A stretch of 64,000 nucleotides of DNA, taken from contig JAVIAB010000051.1 of assembly GCA_032433765.1 (NCBI GenBank), positions 83,901,973 through 83,965,972 on the forward strand, read 5' to 3'. This DNA is from Megaustenia siamemsis. Its lineage: Eukaryota; Mollusca; Gastropoda; Stylommatophora; Ariophantidae. Made by a program: the position numbers and the translations under genes. Under the pieces are notes generated by a model that searched no databases, was not told the origin of the DNA, and saw only the letters and a program-made list of their open reading frames with translations. Below, piece after piece: positions 23,385-33,700 of this stretch; position 1 is the first letter of the stretch; the number at the start of each line of letters is the position of its first letter.

Positions 23385-23745
23385 GATCTTACAGTCTGAT
23401 GTGCGATGGGGATAATCCGATAACTGTGTTTCATATGTTCGGATTTGGAATCAAATTTATACCCTAACATCAAGCGCTATACGTTTTAAAGAAATATGAC
23501 GATCATCATTTTCAGAGGGACGTGAACTTCCGGTCAATATGTTGGATAGGCGGCAGGAACCATTAAAGGCTAATTTAATCTTAAGGTCTAAAGTGTTCCT
23601 TGTTGCAGTTTCTTCATATTCTAAGTCCGGCTTGTTGCAGGAGCTACTGAGTTAAATGCTCTGTGCACACCGTGAGCTTTGTGTCTCATCCGTTTTGATC
23701 ATGTTTCGATATTCCGATTGTTTACGATGAATGGTGCTATCGTAT
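23385..23745 (-). repeat. Dispersed repeat R1, copy 1
   Basis: The reverse complement aligns with 51161-51400 and 54986-55215. Landmarks (in this copy's + strand) are ATATGTTCGGATTTGGAATC, ATGACGATCATCATTTTCAG, AGGGACGTGAACTTCCGGTC and TTGTTGCAGTTTCTTCATAT. No coding capacity or tRNA-like boxes. Class unknown; possibly the non-coding part of a larger element. Confidence 0.65.
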
Positions 23746-23945
23746 GATGAACAGATGGCTGTGTACGGTTTCGCCTTATGTCTTTTGGCGTGTGCTGAGA
23801 CTGCTATGATGGGGACTACCTTTCTTTGTTTGGGAGATGATATATTAATTCCAATGGCACGGGCGGTTGAGCAATTACGGATTTTAATTCGTTTGCAGTG
23901 ATACCTGGACCTTCCATAACACAGAACCTTGAGGCGATTCTTCCT

Positions 23946-24312
23946 GCGATGAAATGTCCCGGAGATAAATGTCCCGGAGATAAATGTCCCGGAGATTAAT
24001 GTCCCGGAGATTAATGTCCCGGAGATTAATGTCCCGGAGATAAATGTTCCGGAGATATTTGTCCCGGAGATGAAATGTTCCGGAGATATTTGTCCCGGAG
24101 ATGAAATGTTCCGGAGATATTTGTCCCGGAGATGAAATGTTCCGGAGATATTTGTCCCGGAGATAAATGTTCCGGAGATATTTGTCCCGGAGATATTTGT
24201 CCCGGAGATGAAATGTTCCGGAGATATTTGTCCCGGAGATGAAATGTTCCGGAGATAAATGTCCCGGAGATGAAATGTTCGGAGATATTTGTCCCGGAGA
24301 TGAAATTTCCTT
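23946..24312. repeat. 15-16-bp minisatellite (TGTCCCGGAGAT)
   Basis: About 23 units of TGTCCCGGAGAT or TGTTCCGGAGAT plus a 3-5-nt A/T spacer (AAA, TAA, ATT or GAAA). In the 3' two thirds a CCC unit alternates with a TCC unit, making a ~31-bp dimer. Followed by TTTTCGGCGAAGATTTTATC. Confidence 0.93.
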
Positions 24313-24354
24313 GCAGTGTTTTCGGCGAAGATTTTATCCCATGAAAATTATCCC

Positions 24355-24355
<1 letters not shown>

Positions 24356-24391
<36 letters not shown>
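24356..24391. repeat. (CA)n microsatellite
   Basis: About 18 CA dinucleotides between the 15-bp and the 59-bp arrays. Confidence 0.97.
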
Positions 24392-24393
<2 letters not shown>

Positions 24394-24429
24394 ATTTCCC
24401 CATTCGGCGCGACCGGTTAGATTTTACAG

Positions 24430-26294
24430 TGCTCTAGTCTGACACAGTTATGGAGAGTGATCACCTACACCTGCAGGCCCGGTACTTGATGACGAGTCTG
24501 ACAAAGTGGTGGAGAGTGATCACCTACACCTGCAGGCCCGGTACTTAATGACAAGTCTGACAAAGTGGTGGAGAGTGATCACCTACACCTGCAGGCCCGG
24601 TACTTGATAACGAGTCTGACAAAGTTGTGGAGAGTGATCACCTACACCTGCAGGCACCATAACTTGATGACGAGTCTGACAAAGTTGTGGGGAGTGATCA
24701 CCTACACCAGCAGGCCCGGTACTTGAAGACGAGTCTGAGAAAGTTGTGGAGAGTGATCACCTACACCTGCAGGCCCGGTACTTGATGACGAGTTTGACAA
24801 AGTTGTGGAGGGTGATCATCTACACCTGCAGGCCCGGTACTTGATGACGAGTCTGACAAAGTTGTGGAGAGTGATCACCTACACCTGCAGGCCCGGTACT
24901 TGATGACGAGTCTGACAAAGTTGTGGAGAGTGATCACCTACACCAGCAGGCCCGGTACTTGATGACGAGTCTGACAAAGTTGTGGAGAGTGATCACCTAC
25001 ACCTGCAGACCCGGTACTTGATGAGTCTGACATAGTTGTGGAGAGTGATCACCTACACCAGCAGGCCCGGTACTGGAGTCTGACATAGTTGTGGAGTGTG
25101 GTCACCTACACCAGCAGGCCCGACACTTGATGACGAGTCTGACAAAGTTGTGGAGAGTGATCACCTACACCAGCAGGCCCGATACTTGATGACGAGTCTG
25201 ACAAAGTTGTGGAGAGTGATCACCTACACCAGCAGGCCCGGTACTTGAGTCTGACATAGTTGTGGAGAGTGATCACCTACACCAGCAGGCCCGGTACTTG
25301 ATGACGAGTCTGACAAAGTTGTGGAGAGTGATCACCTACACCAGCAGGTCCGATACTTGATGACGAGTCTGACAAAGTTGTGGAGAGTGATCACCTACAC
25401 CAGCAGGTCCGGTACTTGATGACGAGTCTGACAAAGTTGTGGAGAGTGATCACCTACACCAGCAGGCCCGGTACTTGATGACGAGTCTGAGAAAGTTGTG
25501 GAGAGTGATCACCTACACCTGCAGGCCCGGTACTTGATGACGAGTTTGACAAAGTTGTGGAGGGTGATCATCTACACCTGCAGGCCCGGTACTTGATGAC
25601 GAGTCTGACAAAGTTGTGGAGAGTGATCACCTACACCTGCAGGCCCGGTACTTGATGACGAGTCTGACAAAGTTGTGGAGAGTGATCACCTACACCAGCA
25701 GGCCCGGTACTTGATGACGAGTCTGACAAAGTTGTGGAGAGTGATCACCTACACCTGCAGACCCGGTACTTGATGAGTCTGACATAGTTGTGGAGAGTGA
25801 TCACCTACACCAGCAGGCCCGGTACTGGAGTCTGACATAGTTGTGGAGTGTGGTCACCTACACCAGCAGGCCCGATACTTGATGACGAGTCTGACAAAGT
25901 TGTGGAGAGTGATCACCTACACCAGCAGGCCCGATACTTGATGACGAGTCTGACAAAGTTGTGGAGAGTGATCACCTACACCAGCAGGCCCGGTACTTGA
26001 GTCTGACATAGTTGTGGAGAGTGATCACCTACACAGCAGGCCCGGTACTTGATGACGAGTCTGACAAAGTTGTGGAGAGTGATCACCTACACCAGCAGGT
26101 CCGATACTTGATGACGAGTCTGACAAAGTTGTGGAGAGTGATCAGCTACACCAGCAGGCCCGATATTTGATGACGAGTCTGACAAAGTTGTGGAGAGTGA
26201 TCACCTACACCAGCAGGTCCGATACTTGATGACGAGTCTGACAAAGTTGTGGAGAGTGATCACCTACACCTGCAGGCCCGGTACTTGATGAGTG
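24430..26294. repeat. 59-bp satellite derived from the LINE-A 3' end
   Basis: About 31 units of 59 bp built on AAGTTGTGGAGAGTGATCAC, CTACACCAGCAGGCCCGGTA and CTTGATGACGAGTCTGAC. The LINE-A 3' end at 43531-43590 reads AAGTTGTGGAGAGACACGAT, CACCTACGCCAGCAGGCCCG and GTACTTGATGATGATGAG. The two differ over about 50 bp only by a 3-nt gap and one to two substitutions. Units with TGCAGG versus AGCAGG, and truncated units (TACTGGAGTC), mark a higher-order duplication of 752 bp. Confidence 0.93.
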
Positions 26295-26343
26295 ACAAAA
26301 GTCTGCATTATTTTCGTGCCAGGGTACGCTGGTGTAAGAGGTT

Positions 26344-26592
26344 ATGAACTTACTGACATATTTGCAAGATTTGGCAGTTTTGATTGGGTGCGAAATGAAA
26401 ATGGTCTGCGATGACTTTCTGAATGTCCTCATGCGCTGGTCGAAAAAAAACAACTTAAAATATGACCCTGAATCTGCAACAAGGATCAAGCTGCACAAAT
26501 ATTGTAACAAAGATGGTAGATGTCAGACATGGTTAGAGAGAATCTATGCAGTAAATGCAAAAACTTATGTCAAAACCATCTTTGTTAGTCCG
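26344..26592 (+). CDS. Candidate penultimate exon of an unidentified host gene
   Basis: Open frame of 83 codons from ATG at 26344 to CCG at 26592, directly followed by a donor-like GTACGT; reading through would stop at TGA 26599. Joined at this donor to the acceptor at 26818 it stays in phase and gives ...KTIFVSP followed by DKDTGKKVKASKK and a stop, 96 codons in all. Composition is protein-like, with five Cys and two Trp (segments CDDFLNVLMRWSKKNN and KDGRCQTWLERIYAV). A TAA at 26335 closes the frame upstream, so the ATG would be a real start or the exon a later one entered by an unseen acceptor. A second frame is open over 26322-26413 (YELTDIFARFGSFDW), so a frameshifted pseudoexon is also possible. 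Family not recognised. Confidence 0.38.
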
Positions 26593-26817
26593 GTACGTTG
26601 AGGGGTTTACTTTGGAGATCTGAGCACTAGCTGACTTGTCGGATGTGCAATGCAGATGATCCATCAGCTACACTAAAACAACTCAGCAGGAAGGCCCAAT
26701 GTCTAATGTTAGTAGAAATAACTGTTAAATCTTCAAAGCAAATGTAATGTTTTATTTTATTTATCTCCTTACTTGACTGCAAAACACATCATTTGTTTCA
26801 TCGTTTACTTTTCACAG

Positions 26818-26859
26818 GACAAAGATACCGGAAAGAAAGTCAAGGCTTCCAAGAAATGA
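26818..26859 (+). CDS. Candidate terminal coding exon (DKDTGKKVKASKK-stop)
   Basis: A strong acceptor (CGTTTACTTTTCACAG, ending 26817) is followed by 13 lysine-rich codons and TGA. Phase 0 fits both the upstream candidate ending at 26592 and the one ending at 10418. A short basic C-terminal tail like this is typical of many proteins and does not identify the gene. Neighbours downstream are 3'-UTR-like AT-rich sequence and AATAAA signals near 27701 and 27807. Confidence 0.45.
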   Translation, partial: DKDTGKKVKASKK

Positions 26860-27134
26860 GCTGTGTTCTTCGATATTGCTTTTTGTGACATTAGGTTTCA
26901 TATTTTTCAAGTAAACAATTTGATGAAATAGTATATCGTGTATTAGTTTCTTGAAATGTTTGTTGTTGCTGTCGCGTGTGTTGCTTGTAGTTTTTATTTT
27001 TAGCTTGTAATGAGCGTTTATAAATGTGTTGATTGTATATATTTTTTTTTATTTATTTTTTTTTTTTTTTGGCCGTATATGCTCTAGCTCATATCGTGTG
27101 CTCTCTTGTCGAACACAGTAGCGCTTCATGTTTA
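26860..27134 (+). other. Putative 3' UTR start with T-rich tract
   Basis: AT-rich, stop-dense sequence with a broken run of about 20 T at 27041-27070. It fits a 3' UTR for the candidate exon at 26818, but only by position. Confidence 0.3.
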
Positions 27135-27488
27135 TGTAGGTGGTGGCGTTTGATTTAGTTGCATTTTTTGTTATTGTGTGTGGCGTTTGATTTAGTTGCA
27201 TTTTGTTATTGTGTGTGACTTGATTTACTTGCATTGTTTGTTATTGTGTGTGGCTTTAGTTGCATTGTTTGTTATTGTGTGTGGCTTGATTTAGTTGCAT
27301 TGTTTGTTGTGTGGCTTGATTTAGTTGCATTTTGTTATTGTGTGTGTCTTGATTTAGTTGCATTGTTTGTTATTGTGGGTGGCTTGATTTAGTTGCCTAG
27401 TTTGTTATTGTGTGTGGCTTGATTTAGTTGCATTGTTTGTTATTGTGTGTGGCTTGATTTAGTTGCCTAGTTTGTTATTGTGTGTGGC
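27135..27488. repeat. 35-bp minisatellite (GGCTTGATTTAGTTGCATTG)
   Basis: About ten units of 35 bp or shorter, built on GGCTTGATTTAGTTGCATTG plus TTTGTTATTGTGTGT. Several units are shortened to 26-33 bp. It would lie within the 3' UTR of the candidate gene ending at 26859. Confidence 0.92.
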
Positions 27489-28465
27489 TGTTCGAAAGAT
27501 TTTATTTCGAACTTGTTTGCGAGTGTTTATTTATTCGTGCGTTTCTCGACACACCACTTTCTCGACTGGTGCCTTGCACAGTTGCCACTTTTTACTTTAG
27601 TTCATTTGATCTCTTGTCTTATTTCCAAGACGATAACACACATACCTTTTATATTATACATTCAAAGCAGTTAGAAGCAGCTTTATAACAAAAAAGTGTG
27701 AATAAAAGATGAATATTGTGCACTGAGAACTCAAATTGTCCCTCTTTGATCTTTGTTACCATGTATTAACAAGCAATTTATCATTGTCATAAAAATGTTT
27801 ACTTTGAATAAATGCTTTCTTCGATGTCACAAATTGAAACCACTTCCATAAAATATCGATTTTAAGAATAAGAGGAATGTTCTAGATTCATTTCATATAA
27901 ACATAAACTATGCAACACTTATGAGACTTAACTAAAATGCCACATTATGACAAAAATCAAACAATTGATTGACGTAATTGTTCATGACTACTTTGTGAGT
28001 TTTTTTCTCGTGTATTTCTTCTCATTGTGTGTATATGTAATACATATATATATATATATATATATTGTTTATATTCATTTGTGTTATGTTAGAAACTTAT
28101 ATGTAATGTGGTCATAAATTATTCAGGAAATTGTTCATGTATGCGTTAATCTTTGCTTTTCGCATTTCTGTGAGTTAGTTCACATAATTGTTTTGGTCTG
28201 CTCCTAAACGTTGCGCTTGCTTCTAACTTGCCAACATGCTTGCATCACGCATGGGGTGTTAGTGACTATTTTGGTGTTTATTATTAATCTATATCTGAAC
28301 ACGTGATCTGGGTGGTGTTTGTGTATTTTTTTTTAATGTCTATGAACACGCTTGTTTAAGTGCTCACCCTCTCTGTTTGCTTGATTCTTGTGCGCATTTT
28401 TGATTCTACGTTTTTGCAATTTATTTTTTATGTGTTGTATGTTAACTGAAGTAACAAACATTTAA
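27489..28465. other. AT-rich interval with (TA)n
   Basis: Contains the AATAAA signals noted above and a (TA)11 tract at 28044-28065. Otherwise nothing recognised. Confidence 0.45.
27701..27706 (+). promoter_or_regulatory. Possible polyadenylation signal AATAAA
   Basis: AATAAA with T/GT-rich sequence 30-60 bp downstream; a second AATAAA lies at 27807. Either could end a transcript from the exon candidate at 26818. AATAAA is common by chance in AT-rich DNA. Confidence 0.25.
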
Positions 28466-28912
28466 GTAACAAAGTTGAACGCATTAGACAAATGTCTAAG
28501 GAAAATACTTTGTATAGCGTGGAACGAATTCACAACAAACGAGGAAATTAGAGAAATCGCCAATCAACCACTAATATCTTCAGTAATAAAGAAAAGACGG
28601 TCGTCATATGTTGGACATGTGATGAGAAGAGATAATAACCGAATAGCAAAGCAAGCCCTCATGTGGGAAACAACAGGTAAGAGGAAAAGAGGAAGACCCA
28701 GAGAGACACTGAGAACATTGATGAGAGAGGCAAGAGCAGCAGGAATCGGCTCCCTAAATGAGATAGAGCGCCTGCACAGAACAGAGAAATGGTGAGATTT
28801 GATAAAATATCTTTAAAAGAATTGAAAACTGCTAGAACAAAAATTCAGATAAGAGAGGGAGTATCTTGATCTACGCCCTATGGGCCGGCTGCGGCTCGAA
28901 ATGTCAATAGAT
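28466..28912 (+). mobile_element. LINE-B 3'-end fragment with 3' UTR
   Basis: Reads the C-terminal part of the LINE-B reverse transcriptase (NALDKCLRKILCIAWNEF, SYVGHVMRRDNNRIAKQA, TGKRKRGRPRE, AAGIGSLNEIE), with one missing codon relative to the copy at 44721 and a stop at 28793. A 3' UTR of about 115 bp follows (GATTTGATAAAATATCTTTA ... CGCCCTATGGGCCGG ... CGAAATGTCAATAGA). That 3' end is shared exactly with 46580-46686 and defines the true LINE-B terminus. 5'-truncated. Confidence 0.88.
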
Positions 28913-29549
28913 CTTAACTATCATTTCAGTACGTCTAATTGCGTGTTCATTTTCATTTGTAGATGTTTGTTTCATGAAAATACTTATTTCATATTAACTT
29001 GTGTTGGACTATACAAGTATTTTTTTTTCAATACTCTGAAGACACTTATTGCGTTAACGGGTATTTTTGCAAGCATTATTCGCACAGTGTACTTTCACAG
29101 ATTGTCTGTTCACTGCTCCAAGTGTTGTTTGTTTGAAATTTGTCTCCTTTCTTGATAAATCTGTCAGCTTTCTTGATTGTTCGTGCATTTGTGGCTTGTT
29201 CACAGAAGTTTGCTTACATTTTTGAGGGGCCGAAGTGTGCAGTGCTTTAGAGATGTTTGCTTCTGTAATGTGCTGCCATGTTTCTATGGGTCTTTGTTAG
29301 GCGTGTTGTAATTTAATTTTTTTTTACTGCTGTATTTTCATGGGTGTTTGATAGCATGCGAGCTTGTTCTCAGAAATGTTTCATGCTTGATTTCAGGGGT
29401 GGCGTCCTTTTCGTTTCTTTAGCATATTTTTTCCATTGGTACTGCGTATTTAGGCATTTCTGGATGTTTTTGCCATTTCTTCATGTTATTTTCTAGCGGT
29501 TTGTGTTCTGACACCATTTTCTGGCGCGCTTGCACGTTTTTTCTCGTGC
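28913..29549. other. Interval without recognised features
   Basis: AT/T-rich unique-looking DNA leading into the polypyrimidine region. The 28880-29155 frame is hydrophobic and probably chance. Confidence 0.45.
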
Positions 29550-30115
29550 GCACTTTTCTCTCTCTTTCACCCTCACGCACTCCTCTCTCAATCTCTCAGC
29601 TGTGGTCGTCCTCTTTCTCGTGCGGTCGTCCTCTTTCTCGTGCGGTCTTCTTCCTCTCTCTCGTGCGGTCTTCTTCCTCTCTCTCGTGCGGTCTTCTTCC
29701 TCTCTCTCGTGCGGTCTTCTTCCTCTCTCTCGTGCGGTCTTCTTCCTCTCTCTCGTGCGGTCTTCTTCCTCTCTCTCGTGCGGTCTTCTTCCTCTCTCTC
29801 GTGAGCTCTTCTTCCCATCTCTCGCGCGGTCTTCTCCCCGTCTCTCGCGCGGTCTTCTCCCCGTCTCTCGTGTGGTCTTCTCCCCATCTCTCGTGCGGTC
29901 TTCTCACTCTCTCGCGCGCTCTTCTCCCGCTCTCGTGCGTTCATCTCTCTCGTGCGCTCCTCTCTCTCGTGCGCTCCTCTCTCTCGTGCGCTCCTCTCTC
30001 TCTCTCGTGCGCTCCTCTCTCTCTCTCGTGCGCTCCTCTCTCTCTCTCGTGCGCTCCTCTCTCTCTCGTGCGCTCCTCTCTCTCTCGTGCGCTCCTCTCT
30101 CTCTCGTGTGCTTTT
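29550..30115. repeat. Polypyrimidine region, part 1: TCTCTCTCGTGCGGTCTTCT units
   Basis: Units of about 23 bp (CTCTCTCGTGCGGTCTTCTT) at 29620-29810, then about 24-bp TCTCGCGCGGTC units, then 16-20-bp CTCTCTCGTGCGCTCC units to 30110. The + strand is almost pure pyrimidine apart from CGTG/CGCG steps. Confidence 0.93.
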
Positions 30116-31309
30116 CTCTTCTCGTGTGCTTTTCTCCTTCTTGTGTGCTTTTCTCTTTCTTGTGTGCTTTTCTTTCCCTCGTGAGCCTTTTCGTCTCTTT
30201 CGTGTGCTTTTATATCTCTAGTGATTTTGCTTTCTCGTAATTTGTTCTCTCGTGTGCCTTTCTCTCTCGTGTGCCTTTCTCTCTCGTGTGCCTTTCTCTC
30301 TCGTTTGCCTTTCTCTCTCGTTTGCCTTTCTCTCTTGTCTGCATTTCTCTCTTGTCTGCCTTTGCCTTTTCCCCTCGTGTGGCTTTTTCTCCGTGTGCCT
30401 TACTTCCTCATGTGCTTTACTTCCTCGTGTGCCATTTTTTGCGAGCTTTTCTTTCTAGTGTTCTTTTCTATCTCATTTTCTTTTCTTTTTTAAAACTGTG
30501 TGCTTTGCTCTCATGTGCTTTCCTTGCTCGTGTGCTTTGCTCTCTTCTCTCTCGTGCTTTACTCTTTCTCGTGCTTTGCTCTCTCTCTCTCTCATGTGCT
30601 TTGATCTCTCTGTCTCTCTCTCTTGTGTGATTTGATATCTCTCGTGTGCTTTCTTTGCTCTCGTGTGATTTGCTCTCTCTCGTGTGCTTTGCACTCGTGT
30701 GCTTTCTTTGCTCTCTCTCGTGTGCTTTCTTTGCTCTCTCTCTCTCGTGTGCTTTGCACTCGTGTGCTTTCTTTGCTCTCTCTCGTGTGCTTTCTTTGCT
30801 CTCTCTCTCTCGTGTGCTTTCTTTGTCTCTCTCTCGTGTGCTTTCTTTGCTCTCTCTCTCTCGTGTGCTTTCTTTGCTCTCTCTCTCGTGTGCTTTCTTC
30901 TCTCCCGTGTGCTTTGCTCTCTCGTGTGTTTCGCTGCATTTCTCTCGTGTGCCTTTCTCTCACGCATCCCATTCTCTCTCGTGTGCTTTACTTCCTCGTG
31001 TGCTTTACTTCCGCGTGTACTTCCTCGTGTGCTTTACTTCCGCGTGTGCTTTACTTCCGCGTGTGCTTTACTTCCGCGTGTGCTTTACTTCCGCGTGTGC
31101 TTTACTTCTTCGTGTGCATTACTTCTTCCTGTGCATTACTTCCTCGTGTGCTTTACTTCCTGATGTGTCATTTTTTTGTGAGCTTTTCTTTCTAGTGTTC
31201 TTTTCTATCTCATTTTCTGTTCTAACTCATGTGCTTTGCTCATGTGCTTTATTTTATATCTCGTGTGCTTTGCTCTCATGTTCTTTCTTTGCTCTCGTGT
31301 GCTTTCTTT
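30116..31309. repeat. Polypyrimidine region, part 2: mixed CTCGTGTGC(C/T)TT units
   Basis: Degenerate short units around CTCTCGTGTGCCTTT (30250-30360), CTCTCGTGTGCTTTCTTTG (30690-30900) and TTTACTTCCGCGTGTGC (31000-31150). A block from GCATTACTT to GTTCTTTTCTATCTCATTTTC occurs twice (ending near 30480 and near 31215), an internal duplication of roughly 730 bp. Long open frames on both strands are low-complexity by-products. Confidence 0.9.
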
Positions 31310-32240
31310 GCTCTCGTGAGCTTTCTTTGCCTCTCGTGTGCTTTCTTTGCCTCTCGTGTGCTTTCTTTGCCTCTCGTGTGCTTTCTTTGCCTCTCGTATG
31401 CTTTCTTTGCCTCTCGTGTGCTTTCTTTGCCTCTCGTGTGCTTTCTTTGCCTCTCGTATGCTTTCTTTGCCTCTCGTATGCTTTCTTTGCCTCTCGTATG
31501 CTTTCTTTGCCTCTCGTATGCTTTCTTTGCCTCTCGTGTGCTTTCTTTGCCACTCGTGTGCTTTCTTTGCCTCTCGTGTGCTTTCTTTGCCTCTCGTGTG
31601 CTTTCTTTGCCTCTCGTGTGCTTTCTTTGCCTCTCGTGTGCTTTCTTTGCCTCTCGTGTGCTTTCTTTGCCTCTCGTGTGCTTTCTTTGCCTCTCGTGTG
31701 CTTTCTTTGCCTCTCCTGTGCTTTTTTGGCTCTCGTGTGCTTTCTTTGCCTCTCGTGTGCTTTCTTTGCCTCTCGTGTGCTTTCTTTGCCTCTCGTGTGC
31801 TTTATTTGCCTCTCGTGTGCTTTATTTGCTCTCGTGTGCTTTCTTTGCTCTCGTGTGCTTTCTTTGCCTCTCGTGTGCTTTCTTTGCCTCTCGTGTGCTT
31901 TCTTTGCCACTCGTGTGCTTTCTTTGCCTCTCGTGTGCTTTCTTTGCCTCTCGTGTGCTTTCTTTGCCTCTCGTGTGCTTTATTTGCCTCTCGTGTGCTT
32001 TATTTGCCTCTCGTGTGCTTTATTTGCTCTCGTGTGCTTTCTTTGCTCTCGTGTGCTTTCTTTGCTCTCGTGTGCTTTCTTTGCCTCTCGTGTGCTTTCT
32101 TTGCCTCTCGTGTGCTTTCTTTGCCTCTCGTGTGCTTTCTTTGCCTCTCGTGTGCTTTCTTTGCCTCTCGTGTGCTTTCTTTGCCTCTCGTGTGCTTTCT
32201 TTGCCTCTCGTGTGCTTTCTTTGCTCTCCTGTGCTTTTTT
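31310..32240. repeat. Polypyrimidine region, part 3: 20-bp CTTTGCCTCTCGTGTGCTTT array
   Basis: About 47 near-identical 20-bp units CTTTGCCTCTCGTGTGCTTT, with GTATGC variants at 31400-31520 and 18-bp units lacking CC near 31730 and 32030. The most homogeneous, so probably most recently amplified, part of the region apart from the GCAGTC array. Confidence 0.95.
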
Positions 32241-32293
32241 TGCTTTAGTGTGCTTTTTTGCTCTCGTGTGCTTTATTTGCCTTTGTGTGCTTT

Positions 32294-32327
<34 letters not shown>

Positions 32328-32834
32328 GTGCTTTGATCTCTCTCTCTCTCTCTCTCTCTCTCTCGGGTGCTTTCTTTTGCTCTCGTGTGCTTTTTTTCTC
32401 GAGTGTTATTTTCTATCTCTCTCGTGTGCTTTGCTCTTTTCTCTCTCGTGCTTTGATCTCTCTCTCGTGCTTTGATCTCTCTCTCTCGCTCTCTCTCTCT
32501 CTCTCGTGTGCTTTGCTCTCCCTCTCGTGTGCTTTGCTCTTTTCTCTCTCGTGCTTTTCTCTTTTCTCTCTCGTGCTTTTCTCTTTTCTCTCTCGTGCTT
32601 TGCTCTCTCTCTCTCTCTCGTGCTTTGATGTCTCTCTCGTGCTTTGATGTCTCTCTCGTGCTTTGCTCTGTTTCTCGTGTGCTTTGATCTCTGTCGTGTA
32701 CCTTGCTCTCTGTCGTGTGCTTTCTTTGCTCTCGTGTGATTTGCTCTTTCTCTCGTATAATTTGATCTCTCTCGTAATTTGCTCTCTCGTGAGGTTTTCT
32801 ATCTCGTGGGTTTTGTTCTCTCGTGTTTCTCTTT

Positions 32835-32878
<44 letters not shown>

Positions 32879-33700
32879 GTGCTTTCTTTGCTATTTCTCG
32901 TGTGCTTCGCTCTCTCTCTCGTGTACTTCGCTCTCACATACTTTGCTCTCTCGCATACTTTGCTCTCTCTCAAATGCTTTGCTCTCTCTCTCTCTCTTTC
33001 GTGTGCTTTGCTCTCTCTCTCTCTGGCTCTCGTGTGCTTTGCTTTCTCGTGCGCTTTGCTTTCTCGTGCGCTTTGCTTTCTCGTGCGCTTTGCTTTCTCG
33101 TGCGCTTTGCTCTCTCGTGTGCTTTGTTCTCTCGTGTGCTTTGGTCTAATTCCTTTGCTTTGCTTTTTTCCGTGTGCTTTGCTTTTTTCCGTGTGCTTTG
33201 CTTTTTTCCGTGTGCTTTGCTTTTTTTCCGTGTGCTTTGCTTTTTTCCGTGTGCTTTGCTTTTTTCCGTGTGCTTTGCTTTTTTTCCGTGTGCTTTGCTT
33301 TCATTCGTGAGCTTTGCTTTCTTTGCTCTCATTTGCTTTCTTTGCTCTCATTTGCTTTCTTTGCTCTCATGTGCTTTCCTTGCTTTCGTGTGCTTTCTTT
33401 TCTCTCGTGTGCTTTCTTTGCTCTCGTGTGCTTCCTTTGCTCTCGTGTGCTTCCTTTGCTCTTGTATGCTTTCTTTGCTCTCGTGTGCTTTGCTCTCTCT
33501 CTCTCTCTCTCTCTTTCTCTCGCGTGTGTTTTGCTCTCTCTCTCTCTCTCTCTCGTGTTTTGCTCTCTCTCGTGTTTTGCTCTCTTCTCTCTAGTGTGCT
33601 TTGCTCTCTCTTCTCTCGTTTGCTTTGCTCTCTCTTCTCTCGTTTGATTTGCTCTCATCTTTCTAGTGTGCTTTGATCTATCTCTGTTGTGTTCTTTGCT
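32241..33700. repeat. Polypyrimidine region, part 4: (CT)n blocks and CGTGTGCTTTGCT units
   Basis: Long (CT)n runs at 32296-32325, 32337-32363 and 32838-32875 alternate with CTCGTGTGCTTTGCTCT-type units. A cluster of TTTTTCCGTGTGCTTTGC units (19-20 bp) lies at 33170-33300 and a cluster of CTTTGCTCTCGTGTGCTTTC units at 33310-33490. Confidence 0.92.

Noticed and set aside
28475..28795. Independent host gene of 106 codons
   Set aside because: Matches the C-terminus and 3' UTR of LINE-B at 44721-46686.
30646..32475. 609-codon cysteine/phenylalanine-rich frame
   Set aside because: Low-complexity translation of CTCGTGTGCTTT repeats; frame length is set by composition.
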